Assembly: GCF_026162645.1 (NCBI RefSeq)
Contig: NZ_JAOTBE010000013.1
Coordinates: 1 to 64,000, forward strand
DNA length: 64,000 nucleotides
DNA from: Paracoccus rhizosphaerae
Lineage (GTDB): Bacteria; Pseudomonadota; Alphaproteobacteria; Rhodobacterales; Rhodobacteraceae
Direction of reading: 5' to 3'
Under the pieces are notes generated by a model. It was not told the DNA's origin. It searched no databases and saw only the letters and a list, made by a program, of their open reading frames with translations. Within the stretch, counting starts at the first letter, position 1, and each line of letters begins with the position of its first letter. Shown here one piece after another: positions 16,281 to 24,683 of this stretch. Both the position numbers and the translations under genes were made by a program.

Positions 16281-16943
16281 ATGCCCGAGCTGATTTTCCC
16301 CGGCCCCGAAGGCCGTCTTGAAGGCCGTTACCATCCCCAGCCCGGCAAGCCCGACGCCCCCATCGCCATCGTGCTGCACCCGCACCCGCAATTCGGCGGG
16401 ACGATGAACAATCGCGTCGTCTATAACCTGCATTACGCCTTCCACAAGATGGGCTTCACGGTGATGCGCTTCAACTTCCGGGGCGTGGGCCGCAGCCAGG
16501 GCGAGTTCGATCAGGGCATCGGAGAGCTGTCGGACGCGGCCTCGGCGCTGGATTACCTGCAGGCGATGAACCCCAACAGCAAGCATTGCTGGGTCGCTGG
16601 CTTCAGCTTCGGCGCCTGGATCGGAATGCAGCTGCTGATGCGCCGCCCCGAGATCACCGGCTTCATCAGCGTCGCGCCGCCGGCGAACATGTACGACTTC
16701 AGCTTCCTGGCGCCGTGCCCGTCCTCGGGGCTGATCGTGAACGGCACCGCCGACCGGGTGGCGCCCCCCAAGGACACGCATTCGCTGGTCGCCAAGCTGC
16801 GCGAGCAGAAGGGCATCACCATCACTCATGAAGAGATCGAGGGCGCGGATCACTTCTTCCGCGACGACGAGGCGCACATGAAGCCGATGATCGACATGGT
16901 CCAGGGCTATGTACGGCGCCGGCTGACCGAATCCTCTCGCTGA
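16281..16943 (+). CDS. Alpha/beta-fold hydrolase
   Basis: This 220-residue cytoplasmic protein has an alpha/beta hydrolase fold. The oxyanion segment is HPHPQFGGTMNN, the nucleophile elbow GFSFGAW has Ser109, the acid is in NGTADRVAP and the His is in EGADHFF. These are the parts of an intact catalytic triad. The family is widespread in Rhodobacteraceae, often beside iscR and suf genes, but the substrate is unknown. GAAGGA lies upstream of the ATG. It is divergent from iscR (177 bases apart), so control by IscR is possible. The next gene starts 7 bases after its stop. Confidence 0.82.
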   Translation: MPELIFPGPEGRLEGRYHPQPGKPDAPIAIVLHPHPQFGGTMNNRVVYNLHYAFHKMGFTVMRFNFRGVGRSQGEFDQGIGELSDAASALDYLQAMNPNSKHCWVAGFSFGAWIGMQLLMRRPEITGFISVAPPANMYDFSFLAPCPSSGLIVNGTADRVAPPKDTHSLVAKLREQKGITITHEEIEGADHFFRDDEAHMKPMIDMVQGYVRRRLTESSR

Positions 16944-16950
16944 GGCGCAG

Positions 16951-18084
16951 ATGGAGGACCGGCGGGACCTGGACCGGCGCATCGCCTTCCTGTGCGAGGC
17001 CGACCGGCTGAAGTCGGTCGATCGCGCCAACGTCCTGATGGACCTGTCGCGGCCAGAAAACAGCGCCGAGCACAGCTGGCACGTCGCGCTCTATGCCTTG
17101 GTCTTCGGCGCCAGCGACCGCGCCATTGCCATGATCCTGCTGCACGACCTGGTCGAGATCGACGTGGGCGACCAGCCGATCCACCTGGAGCACGACGCGG
17201 GAATCCTGGCCGCGGCCGAGGCTGCGGCCGCGCAGCGGATCTTCGGCCTGTCGCCCGATCGCGACCGGCTGCTGGCGCTGTGGACCGAGTTCGAGACCGG
17301 CCTCAGCCCTGACGCCCGGTTTGCCAAGCGAATGGACCATGTCCAGCCGCTCTTCCAGGTGCTGCAGAGCAACCGCCCGCTGCCCGATCACGTCGAGATC
17401 GTCAGGGCGAACATCGACCGCGGCCGAGCGGCGCGCCTGTCGCAGGAATGGCCCGAAGCGATCGCCGCCGCCCGCGCGATGCTGGCGGGCGACACGGCCG
17501 AGCCTGGCGAGCTGTCGCGCCGGCTGGCCTTCCTGGCCGAGGCGGACCAGCTGAAGTCCGTCTATCGCGCCAACACGCTGATCGACGGCTCGCGCCGCGA
17601 GAACAGCGCCGAGCACAGCTGGCACCTTGCGCTCTATGCGCTGATCCTGGGGGGCATGGCGGGTGCCGGCGTCAATCCCGCGCGGGTCATCCGGATGCTG
17701 CTGATCCACGACCTGGTCGAGATCGACGTGGGGGACGTCCCGCTGCATTCGGCGGCTGGGCAGGCCCACGGCTCGGCCGCGATTCAAAAGGCCGAGGCCA
17801 TCGCCGCGCGGCGCATCTTCGGCCTTCTGCCGGACGCGCAGGCGCGCGACCTTCTGGCGCTTTGGTCCGAATTCGAGGCCGCGTCCACGCCAGACGCGAT
17901 CTTTGCCAAGGCACTGGATCGGTGCCAGCCGGCGATCCAGAACCTGCAGTCTGGTGGCGCCGGATGGCGGGAATATCGCGTGACGTTCGACGACATCGCG
18001 ACGCGGGTCGGCACGAAGGTGCATCTGGGGGCGCCGGACCTCTGGCGCTGGCTCGAGGTTGGGCTGCGATCACATTTCGGTTGA
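16951..18084 (+). CDS. Tandem-duplicated HD-domain phosphohydrolase (YfbR/HDDC2-like)
   Basis: The protein has 377 residues made of two similar halves. Each half carries the HD_3-type core: ENSAEHSWH followed by LLHDLVEIDVGD. The metal-binding His/Asp residues are intact in both (His41, His65-Asp66; His222, His253-Asp254). Single-domain relatives of about 190 residues are metal-dependent 5'-deoxynucleotidases that remove phosphate from dNMPs. Such enzymes act as dimers, so the fusion may be a built-in dimer. The two halves have diverged, so the duplication is not recent. It probably shares a transcript with the hydrolase upstream. Confidence 0.83.
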   Translation: MEDRRDLDRRIAFLCEADRLKSVDRANVLMDLSRPENSAEHSWHVALYALVFGASDRAIAMILLHDLVEIDVGDQPIHLEHDAGILAAAEAAAAQRIFGLSPDRDRLLALWTEFETGLSPDARFAKRMDHVQPLFQVLQSNRPLPDHVEIVRANIDRGRAARLSQEWPEAIAAARAMLAGDTAEPGELSRRLAFLAEADQLKSVYRANTLIDGSRRENSAEHSWHLALYALILGGMAGAGVNPARVIRMLLIHDLVEIDVGDVPLHSAAGQAHGSAAIQKAEAIAARRIFGLLPDAQARDLLALWSEFEAASTPDAIFAKALDRCQPAIQNLQSGGAGWREYRVTFDDIATRVGTKVHLGAPDLWRWLEVGLRSHFG

Positions 18085-18121
18085 TCGGCGCTGCTGGCCG
18101 GGTCAGGCGGCCCCATGCGAT

Positions 18122-18146
18122 GGAACGGGATACGGGCTTGGGGGTT
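18122..18146 (+). promoter_or_regulatory. EcfG-type promoter motif of the secreted repeat protein
   Basis: GGAAC (18122-18126) is followed after 17 bases by GTT (18144-18146), 43 bases before the ATG at 18190. Motif, spacing and distance match those before the ferritin-like and OmpA-family genes. Confidence 0.52.
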
Positions 18147-18189
18147 GTCACGCCATACACGGCCCATACGCAACCCGAGGAGGTTCCAC

Positions 18190-18654
18190 ATGACCTACAA
18201 GGCTTTCACGTCGCCTGTCGCCCTGACCGCAGCTGCCGTCCTGTCGCTGAGTTCCGCCGCATTCGGCCAGAACATGATCGCTGGACAAGAGATCCAGCAG
18301 GGCGACCTGGCCGCGGTCACCGCGCATTGCGAGATGCTTGCAGGCGAGACGCCGACCGCCGCGAACGCCGCTGACGGCAATGCCGGGAATATCGAGGCAG
18401 AGGACAACCTGCCGTCGGGCGACATGGCCGAGGCCACCCCGACCCCTTCGCCGATCCCTGCGGACGCAAACTCGGGCAACATCGACGCCGAGGACAACCT
18501 GCCCGATGGCGACCAGACGGACGTCATGGCGACTCCGGCTCCGGTCGAGGCTGACGGCAACTCGGGCAATATCGACGCCGAGGACAACATGGTGAACCTG
18601 AACCTTCAGGACCTGACGCTTCAGGACTGTCAGGAAGCCGGTTTCGGCGCCTGA
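18190..18654 (+). CDS. Small secreted protein with three GNIDAEDN repeats
   Basis: The protein has 154 residues. A signal peptide covers about residues 1-27 (ending SSAAFGQ). The mature part is acidic and Pro/Ala-rich, and contains three copies of a GN-(A/S)-GNI-(E/D)-AEDN motif spaced about 30-40 residues apart, with linkers rich in TPTPSP and ATPAP. Two cysteines lie near the ends of the mature part (HCEML and QDCQEAG) and could form a disulfide. I do not recognise the family. AGGAGG lies 5 bases before the ATG. A GGAAC-N17-GTT motif upstream suggests stress induction, and a hairpin terminator follows, so it is a single-gene unit. Confidence 0.75.
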   Translation: MTYKAFTSPVALTAAAVLSLSSAAFGQNMIAGQEIQQGDLAAVTAHCEMLAGETPTAANAADGNAGNIEAEDNLPSGDMAEATPTPSPIPADANSGNIDAEDNLPDGDQTDVMATPAPVEADGNSGNIDAEDNMVNLNLQDLTLQDCQEAGFGA

Positions 18655-18676
18655 TCACCATCTGACCTGACGACAC

Positions 18677-18704
18677 GGCCCCGGGACGCGATTCCGGGGC
18701 CTTC
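18677..18704 (+). terminator. Terminator after the secreted repeat protein gene
   Basis: GGCCCCGG (18677-18684) pairs with CCGGGGCC (18694-18701) and is followed by TTCGTC. It lies 22 bases beyond the stop codon. Confidence 0.6.
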
Positions 18705-18814
18705 GTCATGCCACGCCCCTGTCGTTCGGCATGCCGTTGCATACAAACTTTCCATCCAGTGGATTTGCGGCTATAGGGGCAGGCGAAGCATATCCAACGC
18801 CCGAGGAGTATCAC

Positions 18815-20026
18815 ATGTCGAAGATCAAGGTCGCCAATCCCGTCGTCGAGCTCGACGGCGACGAGATGACGCGCATCATCTGGGACTTCATCAAGCAGAA
18901 GCTGATCCTGCCTTACCTGGACATCGACCTGAAATACTATGACTTGGGCATCGAGGAACGCGACCGCACCGACGACCAGATCACCGTCGACGCGGCCGAG
19001 GCGATCAAGCAGCACGGCGTCGGCGTCAAGTGCGCGACGATCACCCCGGACGAGGCGCGGGTCGAGGAATTCGGCCTGAAGAAGATGTGGCGCAGCCCGA
19101 ACGGCACGATCCGCAACATCCTGGGCGGCGTCATCTTCCGCGAACCGATCATCTGCCAGAACGTCCCGCGCCTGGTTCCAGGCTGGACGCAGCCGATCAT
19201 CGTCGGCCGCCACGCCTTCGGCGACCAGTACCGCGCCACCGACTTCCGCTTCCCCGGCAAGGGCAAGCTGACGATCAAGTTCGTGGGTGACGACGGCGAG
19301 ACGATCGAGCACGAGGTCTTCCAGGCCCCGTCCTCGGGCGTGACCATGGCGATGTACAACCTGGACGATTCGATCCGTGACTTTGCGCGAGCGTCCATGA
19401 ACTATGGCCTGTCGCGCGGCTATCCGGTCTATCTCTCGACCAAGAACACCATCCTCAAGGCCTATGACGGCCGCTTCAAGGACCTGTTCCAGGAAGTCTA
19501 CGAGGCCGAGTTCGAGGACCAGTTCAAGAAGGCCGGCATCCATTACGAGCACCGCTTGATCGACGACATGGTCGCATCCGCGATGAAATGGTCGGGCGGC
19601 TATGTCTGGGCCTGCAAGAACTATGACGGCGACGTTCAGTCGGACACCGTCGCTCAGGGCTTCGGCAGCCTGGGCCTGATGACCTCGGTCCTGATGACGC
19701 CCGATGGGAAGATCGTCGAGTCCGAGGCCGCGCACGGCACCGTGACCCGTCACTATCGCGAACACCAGAAGGGCAATGCGACTTCGACCAACTCGATCGC
19801 GTCGATTTTTGCTTGGACCGGCGGTCTGAAGCACCGTGCCAAGCTGGACGACAACGCGGCCCTGCTGAACTTCGCCGAGACGCTGGAGAAGGTCACCGTG
19901 CAGGCGGTCGAGGATGGTCATATGACCAAGGACCTGGCGCTGCTGGTCGGGCCGGACCAGAAGTGGCTGACCACGATGGGCTATCTGGAAAAGGTCGACG
20001 AGTACCTGAACAAGGCTCTGAACTGA
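18815..20026 (+). CDS. icd: NADP-dependent isocitrate dehydrogenase
   Basis: This 403-residue enzyme is of the homodimeric, eukaryote-like subfamily II. It starts [20 protein letters not shown] and carries the substrate motif [12 protein letters not shown] and the cofactor/catalytic region [16 protein letters not shown]. It oxidises isocitrate to 2-oxoglutarate and CO2 in the citric acid cycle and makes NADPH. The ATG at 18815 has CGAGGAG upstream and matches the family N terminus; the longer frame from 18731 does not. A hairpin follows, so it is probably transcribed alone. Confidence 0.96.
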   Translation: MSKIKVANPVVELDGDEMTRIIWDFIKQKLILPYLDIDLKYYDLGIEERDRTDDQITVDAAEAIKQHGVGVKCATITPDEARVEEFGLKKMWRSPNGTIRNILGGVIFREPIICQNVPRLVPGWTQPIIVGRHAFGDQYRATDFRFPGKGKLTIKFVGDDGETIEHEVFQAPSSGVTMAMYNLDDSIRDFARASMNYGLSRGYPVYLSTKNTILKAYDGRFKDLFQEVYEAEFEDQFKKAGIHYEHRLIDDMVASAMKWSGGYVWACKNYDGDVQSDTVAQGFGSLGLMTSVLMTPDGKIVESEAAHGTVTRHYREHQKGNATSTNSIASIFAWTGGLKHRAKLDDNAALLNFAETLEKVTVQAVEDGHMTKDLALLVGPDQKWLTTMGYLEKVDEYLNKALN

Positions 20027-20049
20027 CGTCAGGCGGGCACCGGCCCTGT

Positions 20050-20075
20050 GGGTCGGCCGGTCTTCGGCCGATCCC
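20050..20075 (+). terminator. Terminator after icd
   Basis: GGGTCGGCCG (20050-20059) pairs with CGGCCGATCCC (20065-20075) with one bulge, followed by TTCTG. It lies 24 bases beyond icd. The remaining sequence to purQ (20076-20306) shows no gene; in particular no purS. Confidence 0.6.
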
Positions 20076-20306
20076 TTCTGAAACCGGCGCGATCCCCCGA
20101 CCGGCAGGCGCCCGTCCTTGGCAAGGCCAATCTCGCTTTGTCATGCTGTCGGCCCGGTCGGCGCGGCTTGACCGCTCGACAGACCTTTCCCGCATCGATT
20201 GCGGAAGTTGCCGATGCCTTGCGGACTGATCGCGGCGTGGGCTGGCCCCTTTCTTTACGGCACGACCTGGAGTATCTGCACGGCATCCCCATGCAGGAGC
20301 CTTGCG

Positions 20307-20975
20307 ATGAGAGCCGCCGTCGTCACCTTTCCCGGATCCAATTGCGACCGCGACCTTGCCGTCGCCCTGACACAGGCAGGCGCCGATGTCGTGCGCGTCT
20401 GGCACAAGGATCGCGAACTGCCCGAGGGGATCGACCTTGTCGGCGTGCCGGGGGGCTTTTCCTATGGCGATTATTTGCGCTGCGGCGCCATCGCGGCGCA
20501 GTCGCCGATCTCGGGGGCGGTGAAGGCGCATGCCGAACGCGGCGGCTATGTGCTGGGGATCTGCAACGGCTTCCAGGTGCTGACCGAGCTTGGGCTGCTG
20601 CCGGGGGCGCTGATGCGCAACGCCGGCCTGACCTTTGTCTGCCGGCAGGCGCCCCTGCGCGTCGCCACTGCCGACAGCGCGTTCACCCGGGGCTATGCCA
20701 CCGGGCAGGACATCACCATTCCCGTGGCGCATCACGACGGCAACTTCCAGATCAGCCCCGAAGGGCTGGCCGAACTGCATGACCAGGACCGGATCGCCTT
20801 TACCTATGCCCCAGCCATCAACGGTTCGGTCGATGCGATCGCCGGCGTGCTGTCGGTCAATCGCCGCGTCCTGGGGATGATGCCGCACCCTGAACGGGCG
20901 GCCGATCCCGTGACCGGCCTGACCGACGGGCGCCCGCTGTTCACTGCCCTTGTGGACAGCCTCGCGCATGCCTGA
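20307..20975 (+). CDS. purQ: Phosphoribosylformylglycinamidine synthase, glutaminase subunit
   Basis: This 222-residue class I glutamine amidotransferase starts MRAAVVTFPGSNCDRDLA. The nucleophile is Cys86 in GICNGFQVL, and the His/Glu of the triad are in MMPHPERA. With PurL and PurS it makes FGAM in purine synthesis. In many relatives purS is directly upstream; here the 230 bases before it hold no purS-like frame, so purS and purL lie elsewhere. The start at 20307 has CAGGAGC upstream; the frame upstream to 20199 is not conserved-looking. Confidence 0.94.
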   Translation: MRAAVVTFPGSNCDRDLAVALTQAGADVVRVWHKDRELPEGIDLVGVPGGFSYGDYLRCGAIAAQSPISGAVKAHAERGGYVLGICNGFQVLTELGLLPGALMRNAGLTFVCRQAPLRVATADSAFTRGYATGQDITIPVAHHDGNFQISPEGLAELHDQDRIAFTYAPAINGSVDAIAGVLSVNRRVLGMMPHPERAADPVTGLTDGRPLFTALVDSLAHA

Positions 20976-21037
20976 CTTGAGCCTGCGAAAGGTTCGCCCT
21001 AGATTGCGGCAGTCAATCAGGATGGGCGGATCTTTGC

Positions 21038-22828
21038 TTGGTCAGGGACGATGACATTGACGACATCGGGGGCGGGCGCGTCGCACGGCGGCGGCTGACG
21101 AACCCGTGGTGGCTGCGCGCCACCATCGCCCTGATCTTCCTGACGGCGCTGGCGACGATCTGGACGACGAATGCCTGGCTGACCGCGCGCTTCTCCGAAA
21201 ACACGCGCGTCAGGTCGGAACTCCGGCTGGCGCTTTATACCGGCAACCTCATGTCCGAGCTGCAGCGCAATTCGGTCGTGCCGCTTCTGCTGGCGCGCGA
21301 CCCGTCGCTGATCGAGGCGTTGAACGAAAACGACTTCTCGACCACCTCGGCGCGGCTGATGACCGCGCAGAAGGAAATCGGCGCGGCCTCGATCAGGCTT
21401 CTGGACGCCTCGGGGCGGGTGGTCGGATCGACAGACCGTTACCAGATCGGCACCAACAGCGTGGCCGCGCCTTTCTACGTCGAGGCGCTGCGGTCCCGCG
21501 ACACCGTCTTCACGGTGTCTGAACTGGATTCCGGGGCGCATGAATTCGCCTATTCGCGCGCCATCGTGTCTGACGGCAAGACATTGGGCGTCATCGTCGT
21601 CGGCGCCGACCTGACCCGGCTGGAACGGTCCTGGGCCGGCATCTCGGATGCGGTGGCCGTCACCGACAGCGAGGGAACGATCATCCTGGCGACCGAGCCG
21701 CGATGGCGCGGCCTGACCCTGCCCGAGGCGCTGGCCGTGCGCTCGGCGCCCTCGGCGATCCAGCGGGCCTTCCAGGTGACGGCCGACTGGACCTCGACCA
21801 TGGCGGATGCCTATGTCCAGGGCAGGGCGGTCATGCAGTCCGAGGCGCGCGTTCCCTTCCGCGGCTGGCAGATGATCAGCTTCACCGCCTACAGCAGCGT
21901 CCGCGAGCGCGTGAATGCGATCCTGGCGCTCCAGATCATGGGATTCGCAATCCTGCTGGCCGGGACCTTCTGGTTGCTGTCGCGGCGCGCCCGGATCCAG
22001 TCGCAAGCCTATATGCGGGAATCGGCGGACCTGCGGGCCCTGAACGCCCGCCTGACGCGCGAGATCGCGGAGCGTGAGCGCGTTCAGAAGGAACTTCGCG
22101 TGGCCGAACAGACCATGCAGCAGTCCAGCAAGTTGGCCGCCCTGGGCGAAATGTCAGCAGGCGTCAGCCACGAGCTGAACCAGCCCCTGGCCGCCATGAA
22201 GACCTATCTGGCGGGCGCGCGGCTTCTGCTGCAGCGCGCCCGCCCCGAGGAGGCGCTGTCGAGCTTTCAGCGGATCGACGACCTGATCGACCGCATGGGC
22301 GCGATCACGCGGCAGCTGAAGTCCTATGCCCGCAAGGGCGGCGAGGCGTTCGAGCCCGTGGACCTGCGCGCCGCCGTCAGCAGCGCCCTGACCATGATGG
22401 AGCCGCAGCTGCGCACCCGCCCCATCCGGGTGACCCGCCAGGTTCCGCGCGAACGGGTGATGGTGATGGCCGACCGCATCCGGCTGGAGCAGGTGCTGAT
22501 CAACCTGCTGCGCAATGCCGTCGATGCCGTGAAGGACCGCCGCGATTCCTCGATCGAGATCACCGTCGAGGCCGGGGCTCACGCCTATGTGTCCGTTCGC
22601 GACAACGGTCCGGGTGTCTCTGATCTGGAAAAGCTGTTTGAACCCTTCTGGACCACGAAGAAGCCTGGCGAGGGGACCGGGCTGGGGCTGGCGATCTCGT
22701 CCACGATCGTCGCCGATCTTGGCGGTCGCCTGACCGCCCATAACGAAACCGAAGGCGGCGCCGTGTTCCGTGTGGAACTGCCGCTTCATCGTCCCGGCCA
22801 GCCGCGCCAGGCGCTGGCCGCCGAATGA
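21038..22828 (+). CDS. dctB: DctB-type sensor histidine kinase
   Basis: The protein has 596 residues. The first membrane span is at about 27-47. A periplasmic double-Cache-like sensor domain follows, and a second span lies at about 295-315. A coiled coil leads to the kinase core. The phosphorylated His378 is in GVSHELNQPLAAMK, and the ATP site shows NLLRNAVDAV, DNGPGV and GTGLGLAIS. The layout is that of DctB, which senses C4-dicarboxylates and phosphorylates DctD. The best start is a TTG at 21038; no in-frame ATG or GTG fits better. No dct transporter genes are in the window, so the sensed compound is uncertain. It is 19 bases from its partner regulator. Confidence 0.86.
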   Translation: MVRDDDIDDIGGGRVARRRLTNPWWLRATIALIFLTALATIWTTNAWLTARFSENTRVRSELRLALYTGNLMSELQRNSVVPLLLARDPSLIEALNENDFSTTSARLMTAQKEIGAASIRLLDASGRVVGSTDRYQIGTNSVAAPFYVEALRSRDTVFTVSELDSGAHEFAYSRAIVSDGKTLGVIVVGADLTRLERSWAGISDAVAVTDSEGTIILATEPRWRGLTLPEALAVRSAPSAIQRAFQVTADWTSTMADAYVQGRAVMQSEARVPFRGWQMISFTAYSSVRERVNAILALQIMGFAILLAGTFWLLSRRARIQSQAYMRESADLRALNARLTREIAERERVQKELRVAEQTMQQSSKLAALGEMSAGVSHELNQPLAAMKTYLAGARLLLQRARPEEALSSFQRIDDLIDRMGAITRQLKSYARKGGEAFEPVDLRAAVSSALTMMEPQLRTRPIRVTRQVPRERVMVMADRIRLEQVLINLLRNAVDAVKDRRDSSIEITVEAGAHAYVSVRDNGPGVSDLEKLFEPFWTTKKPGEGTGLGLAISSTIVADLGGRLTAHNETEGGAVFRVELPLHRPGQPRQALAAE

Positions 22829-22847
22829 CGCAACAGAGGATCAGAGA

Positions 22848-24173
22848 ATGTCCCGCAAGCTGAAGATCGCCATTGTGGATGACGAACCTGACATGCGCGA
22901 ATCGATTAGCCAGTGGCTGGTCCTCTCGGGGTTCGAGACCGAGACCTTCGCCAGCGCCGAGGACGCGCTGAAGGTCATCGGACCCGACTGGCCCGGCGTG
23001 GTCGTCAGCGACATCCGCATGCCGGGCATGGATGGGATGGCCTTCCTGAAACGGCTGATGGCGCTGGATTCCAGCCTGCCCGTGATCATGATCACCGGTC
23101 ACGGCGACGTGCCGATGGCGGTCGAGGCGATGCGCATCGGCGCCATGGACTTCATGGAAAAGCCCTTCAACCCCGACCGCATGACGGCGCTGGCCAAGAA
23201 GGCCACGCAGGCGCGGCGCATGACGCTGGACAACCGCGCCCTGCGCCGCGACCTGTCCGAGGGCCAGCAGGTCATGTCCAAGCTGATCGGCGCCAGCCCG
23301 GTGATGGAGCGCCTGCGCGAGGACATTCTCGACCTGGGCCAGGCCGACGGCCACGTGCTGATCGACGGCGAGACCGGGACCGGCAAGACGCTGGTCGCCC
23401 ATGCGCTGCACGCCGTGGGTCCGCGCGCGTCGAAGAAGTTCGTGCCGGTGTCCTGCGCCGCCTACAACGACGAGGCGCTGACCGCGCGGCTGTTCGGCCC
23501 GTTGGAAGACGGCCTGCCGGCGCTGGAGGAGGCGCGGGCCGGAACGCTGTGCCTCGAGGATGTCGAGGCGCTGTCCGAGCCGCTGCAGGCCCGTCTTCTG
23601 GCCTTCATCAGCGACCAGGGAACCCCGGCCGAGACACGGATCATCGCGATCAGCAACGCCCGCGGCGAAGGCCGCAGGGCCGAGGATTCGCTGCGGCCCG
23701 ACCTCTTCTATCGCCTGTCCGCGCTGAAGATCACCCTTCCGCCGCTGCGCGCGCGCGGAGAGGATATCCTGGCGCTCTTTACCCGCATGACCGAACAGTT
23801 CAGCGAGGAGTACGGCTGTGAACCCCCGCAGGTCAGCGCGCAAGAGGCCGCGCAGCTGCTGCAGGCGCCCTGGCCCGGCAACATCCGCCAACTGATCAAC
23901 GTGGCCGAACGTGCGGTGCTGCAGAACCGCCGCGGGACGGGGTCCATCGCCTCGCTTCTGATGGCTGACGGAGAGGACAACCAGCAGGCCACCACCACCG
24001 AGGGCAAGCCGCTGAAGGAATATGTCGAGAGCTTCGAGAAGATGCTGATCGACAACACGATGCGTCGCCACAAGGGCAGCATCGCCAGCGTCATGGAGGA
24101 GTTGTGCCTGCCGCGCCGGACGCTGAACGAGAAGATGGCGAAATACGGCCTGCAGCGCGGCGACTATCTGTAA
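22848..24173 (+). CDS. dctD: DctD-type response regulator lacking the sigma-54 GAFTGA loop
   Basis: The protein has 441 residues. The receiver domain (1-120) has Asp55 in VVVSDIRMPGMDG. The AAA+ domain has Walker A GETGTGKT (174-181) and the Arg finger region LRPDLFYRLS. The C-terminal Fis-type helix-turn-helix includes LCLPRRTLNEKMAKYGL. The loop that in NtrC-family activators carries GAFTGA and contacts sigma-54 reads FGPLEDGLPALEEARAGTL instead, and the Walker B region is LCLEDVE rather than LFLDEI. It may therefore work without sigma-54, as does NtrC of Rhodobacter capsulatus, which also lacks this motif. It is co-transcribed with the DctB-type kinase, and a hairpin follows. Confidence 0.87.
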   Translation: MSRKLKIAIVDDEPDMRESISQWLVLSGFETETFASAEDALKVIGPDWPGVVVSDIRMPGMDGMAFLKRLMALDSSLPVIMITGHGDVPMAVEAMRIGAMDFMEKPFNPDRMTALAKKATQARRMTLDNRALRRDLSEGQQVMSKLIGASPVMERLREDILDLGQADGHVLIDGETGTGKTLVAHALHAVGPRASKKFVPVSCAAYNDEALTARLFGPLEDGLPALEEARAGTLCLEDVEALSEPLQARLLAFISDQGTPAETRIIAISNARGEGRRAEDSLRPDLFYRLSALKITLPPLRARGEDILALFTRMTEQFSEEYGCEPPQVSAQEAAQLLQAPWPGNIRQLINVAERAVLQNRRGTGSIASLLMADGEDNQQATTTEGKPLKEYVESFEKMLIDNTMRRHKGSIASVMEELCLPRRTLNEKMAKYGLQRGDYL

Positions 24174-24202
24174 GCCGGTCGAAGGCCTTCAGGAAAGGTG
24201 GC

Positions 24203-24224
24203 GGGGGCGGAAATCTCCGCCCCC
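24203..24224 (+). terminator. Terminator after dctD
   Basis: GGGGCGGA pairs with TCCGCCCC around the loop AATC (within 24203-24223). It lies about 30 bases after the stop. The T-run is weak. Confidence 0.55.
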
Positions 24225-24683
24225 TGCCTAAGCGATCCCTGCGGTCAACACAAAACTTGCACTCACGAACGCGACGGCAGAAATCGGAAAAAGGTCACTT
24301 GGAAAAAGCCGCCCGAACCCAGGCGACGAAACTGATTAAATGTACCGGAGCATCTGGCCGGACGACCGCGCAAAGATCTGGTGGCGATATGGCAAGATGC
24401 GACTGCCTCCACTGCTGTGCCCGGGCGGGCCTTGAGGTTCCGCAGCACGACTGGACATGCCGCGAAGCCATGTTCAGACAATAGTCGTGCCAGGCGATGA
24501 AATCCAACTGTACATTTGGTTAGGTAAAAGGATATGTCACTGATTTCAGGTGATTAACTGCATGACATGCAAAATGTCGCCTAGACGACAGATGAAGGGC
24601 TTGATCACCCTCCGCGGGCAACGCGCTTGCGCAGCGGAACGGTAGAGATTACGCCACGTCCAGCAGCGAAAAGGCACCGCAAC
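24225..24683. other. AT-richer intergenic region upstream of metZ
   Basis: These 460 bases have lower GC than the flanks and no gene I can support. They hold a perfect 13-base palindrome TGCATGACATGCA (24559-24571), a second inverted repeat TGTCG/CGACA (24575-24590) right after it, and a GC-rich stem-forming stretch (about 24612-24637). A 31-codon Cys-rich frame (24389-24484) is possible but weak. The position before a methionine gene makes regulation of metZ the likely purpose. I could not fit the sequence convincingly to the SAM-II riboswitch consensus. Confidence 0.45.
24559..24590. promoter_or_regulatory. Two adjacent inverted repeats upstream of metZ
   Basis: TGCATG-A-CATGCA is followed four bases later by TGTCG-N6-CGACA. 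They lie about 95-125 bases before the metZ start, where a repressor or a leader RNA could act. The binding factor is not known. Confidence 0.4.

Noticed and set aside
20076-20306. purS upstream of purQ
   Set aside because: No frame in this gap resembles PurS; the open frames are shadows or read into purQ.
24389-24484. A 31-codon frame with a Cys-rich start (MARCDCLHCC)
   Set aside because: There is no clear ribosome site, and nothing else supports translation. It may be chance in a non-coding region.
24636-24660. GGAAC-N17-GTC before metZ
   Set aside because: The second half lacks the conserved final T and the gene is not an expected stress-regulon member.
24600-24683. SAM-II riboswitch before metZ
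   Set aside because: The context is right and GCAGCGAAAAGG is faintly like the 3' core, but I could not place the stem and pseudoknot of the consensus.
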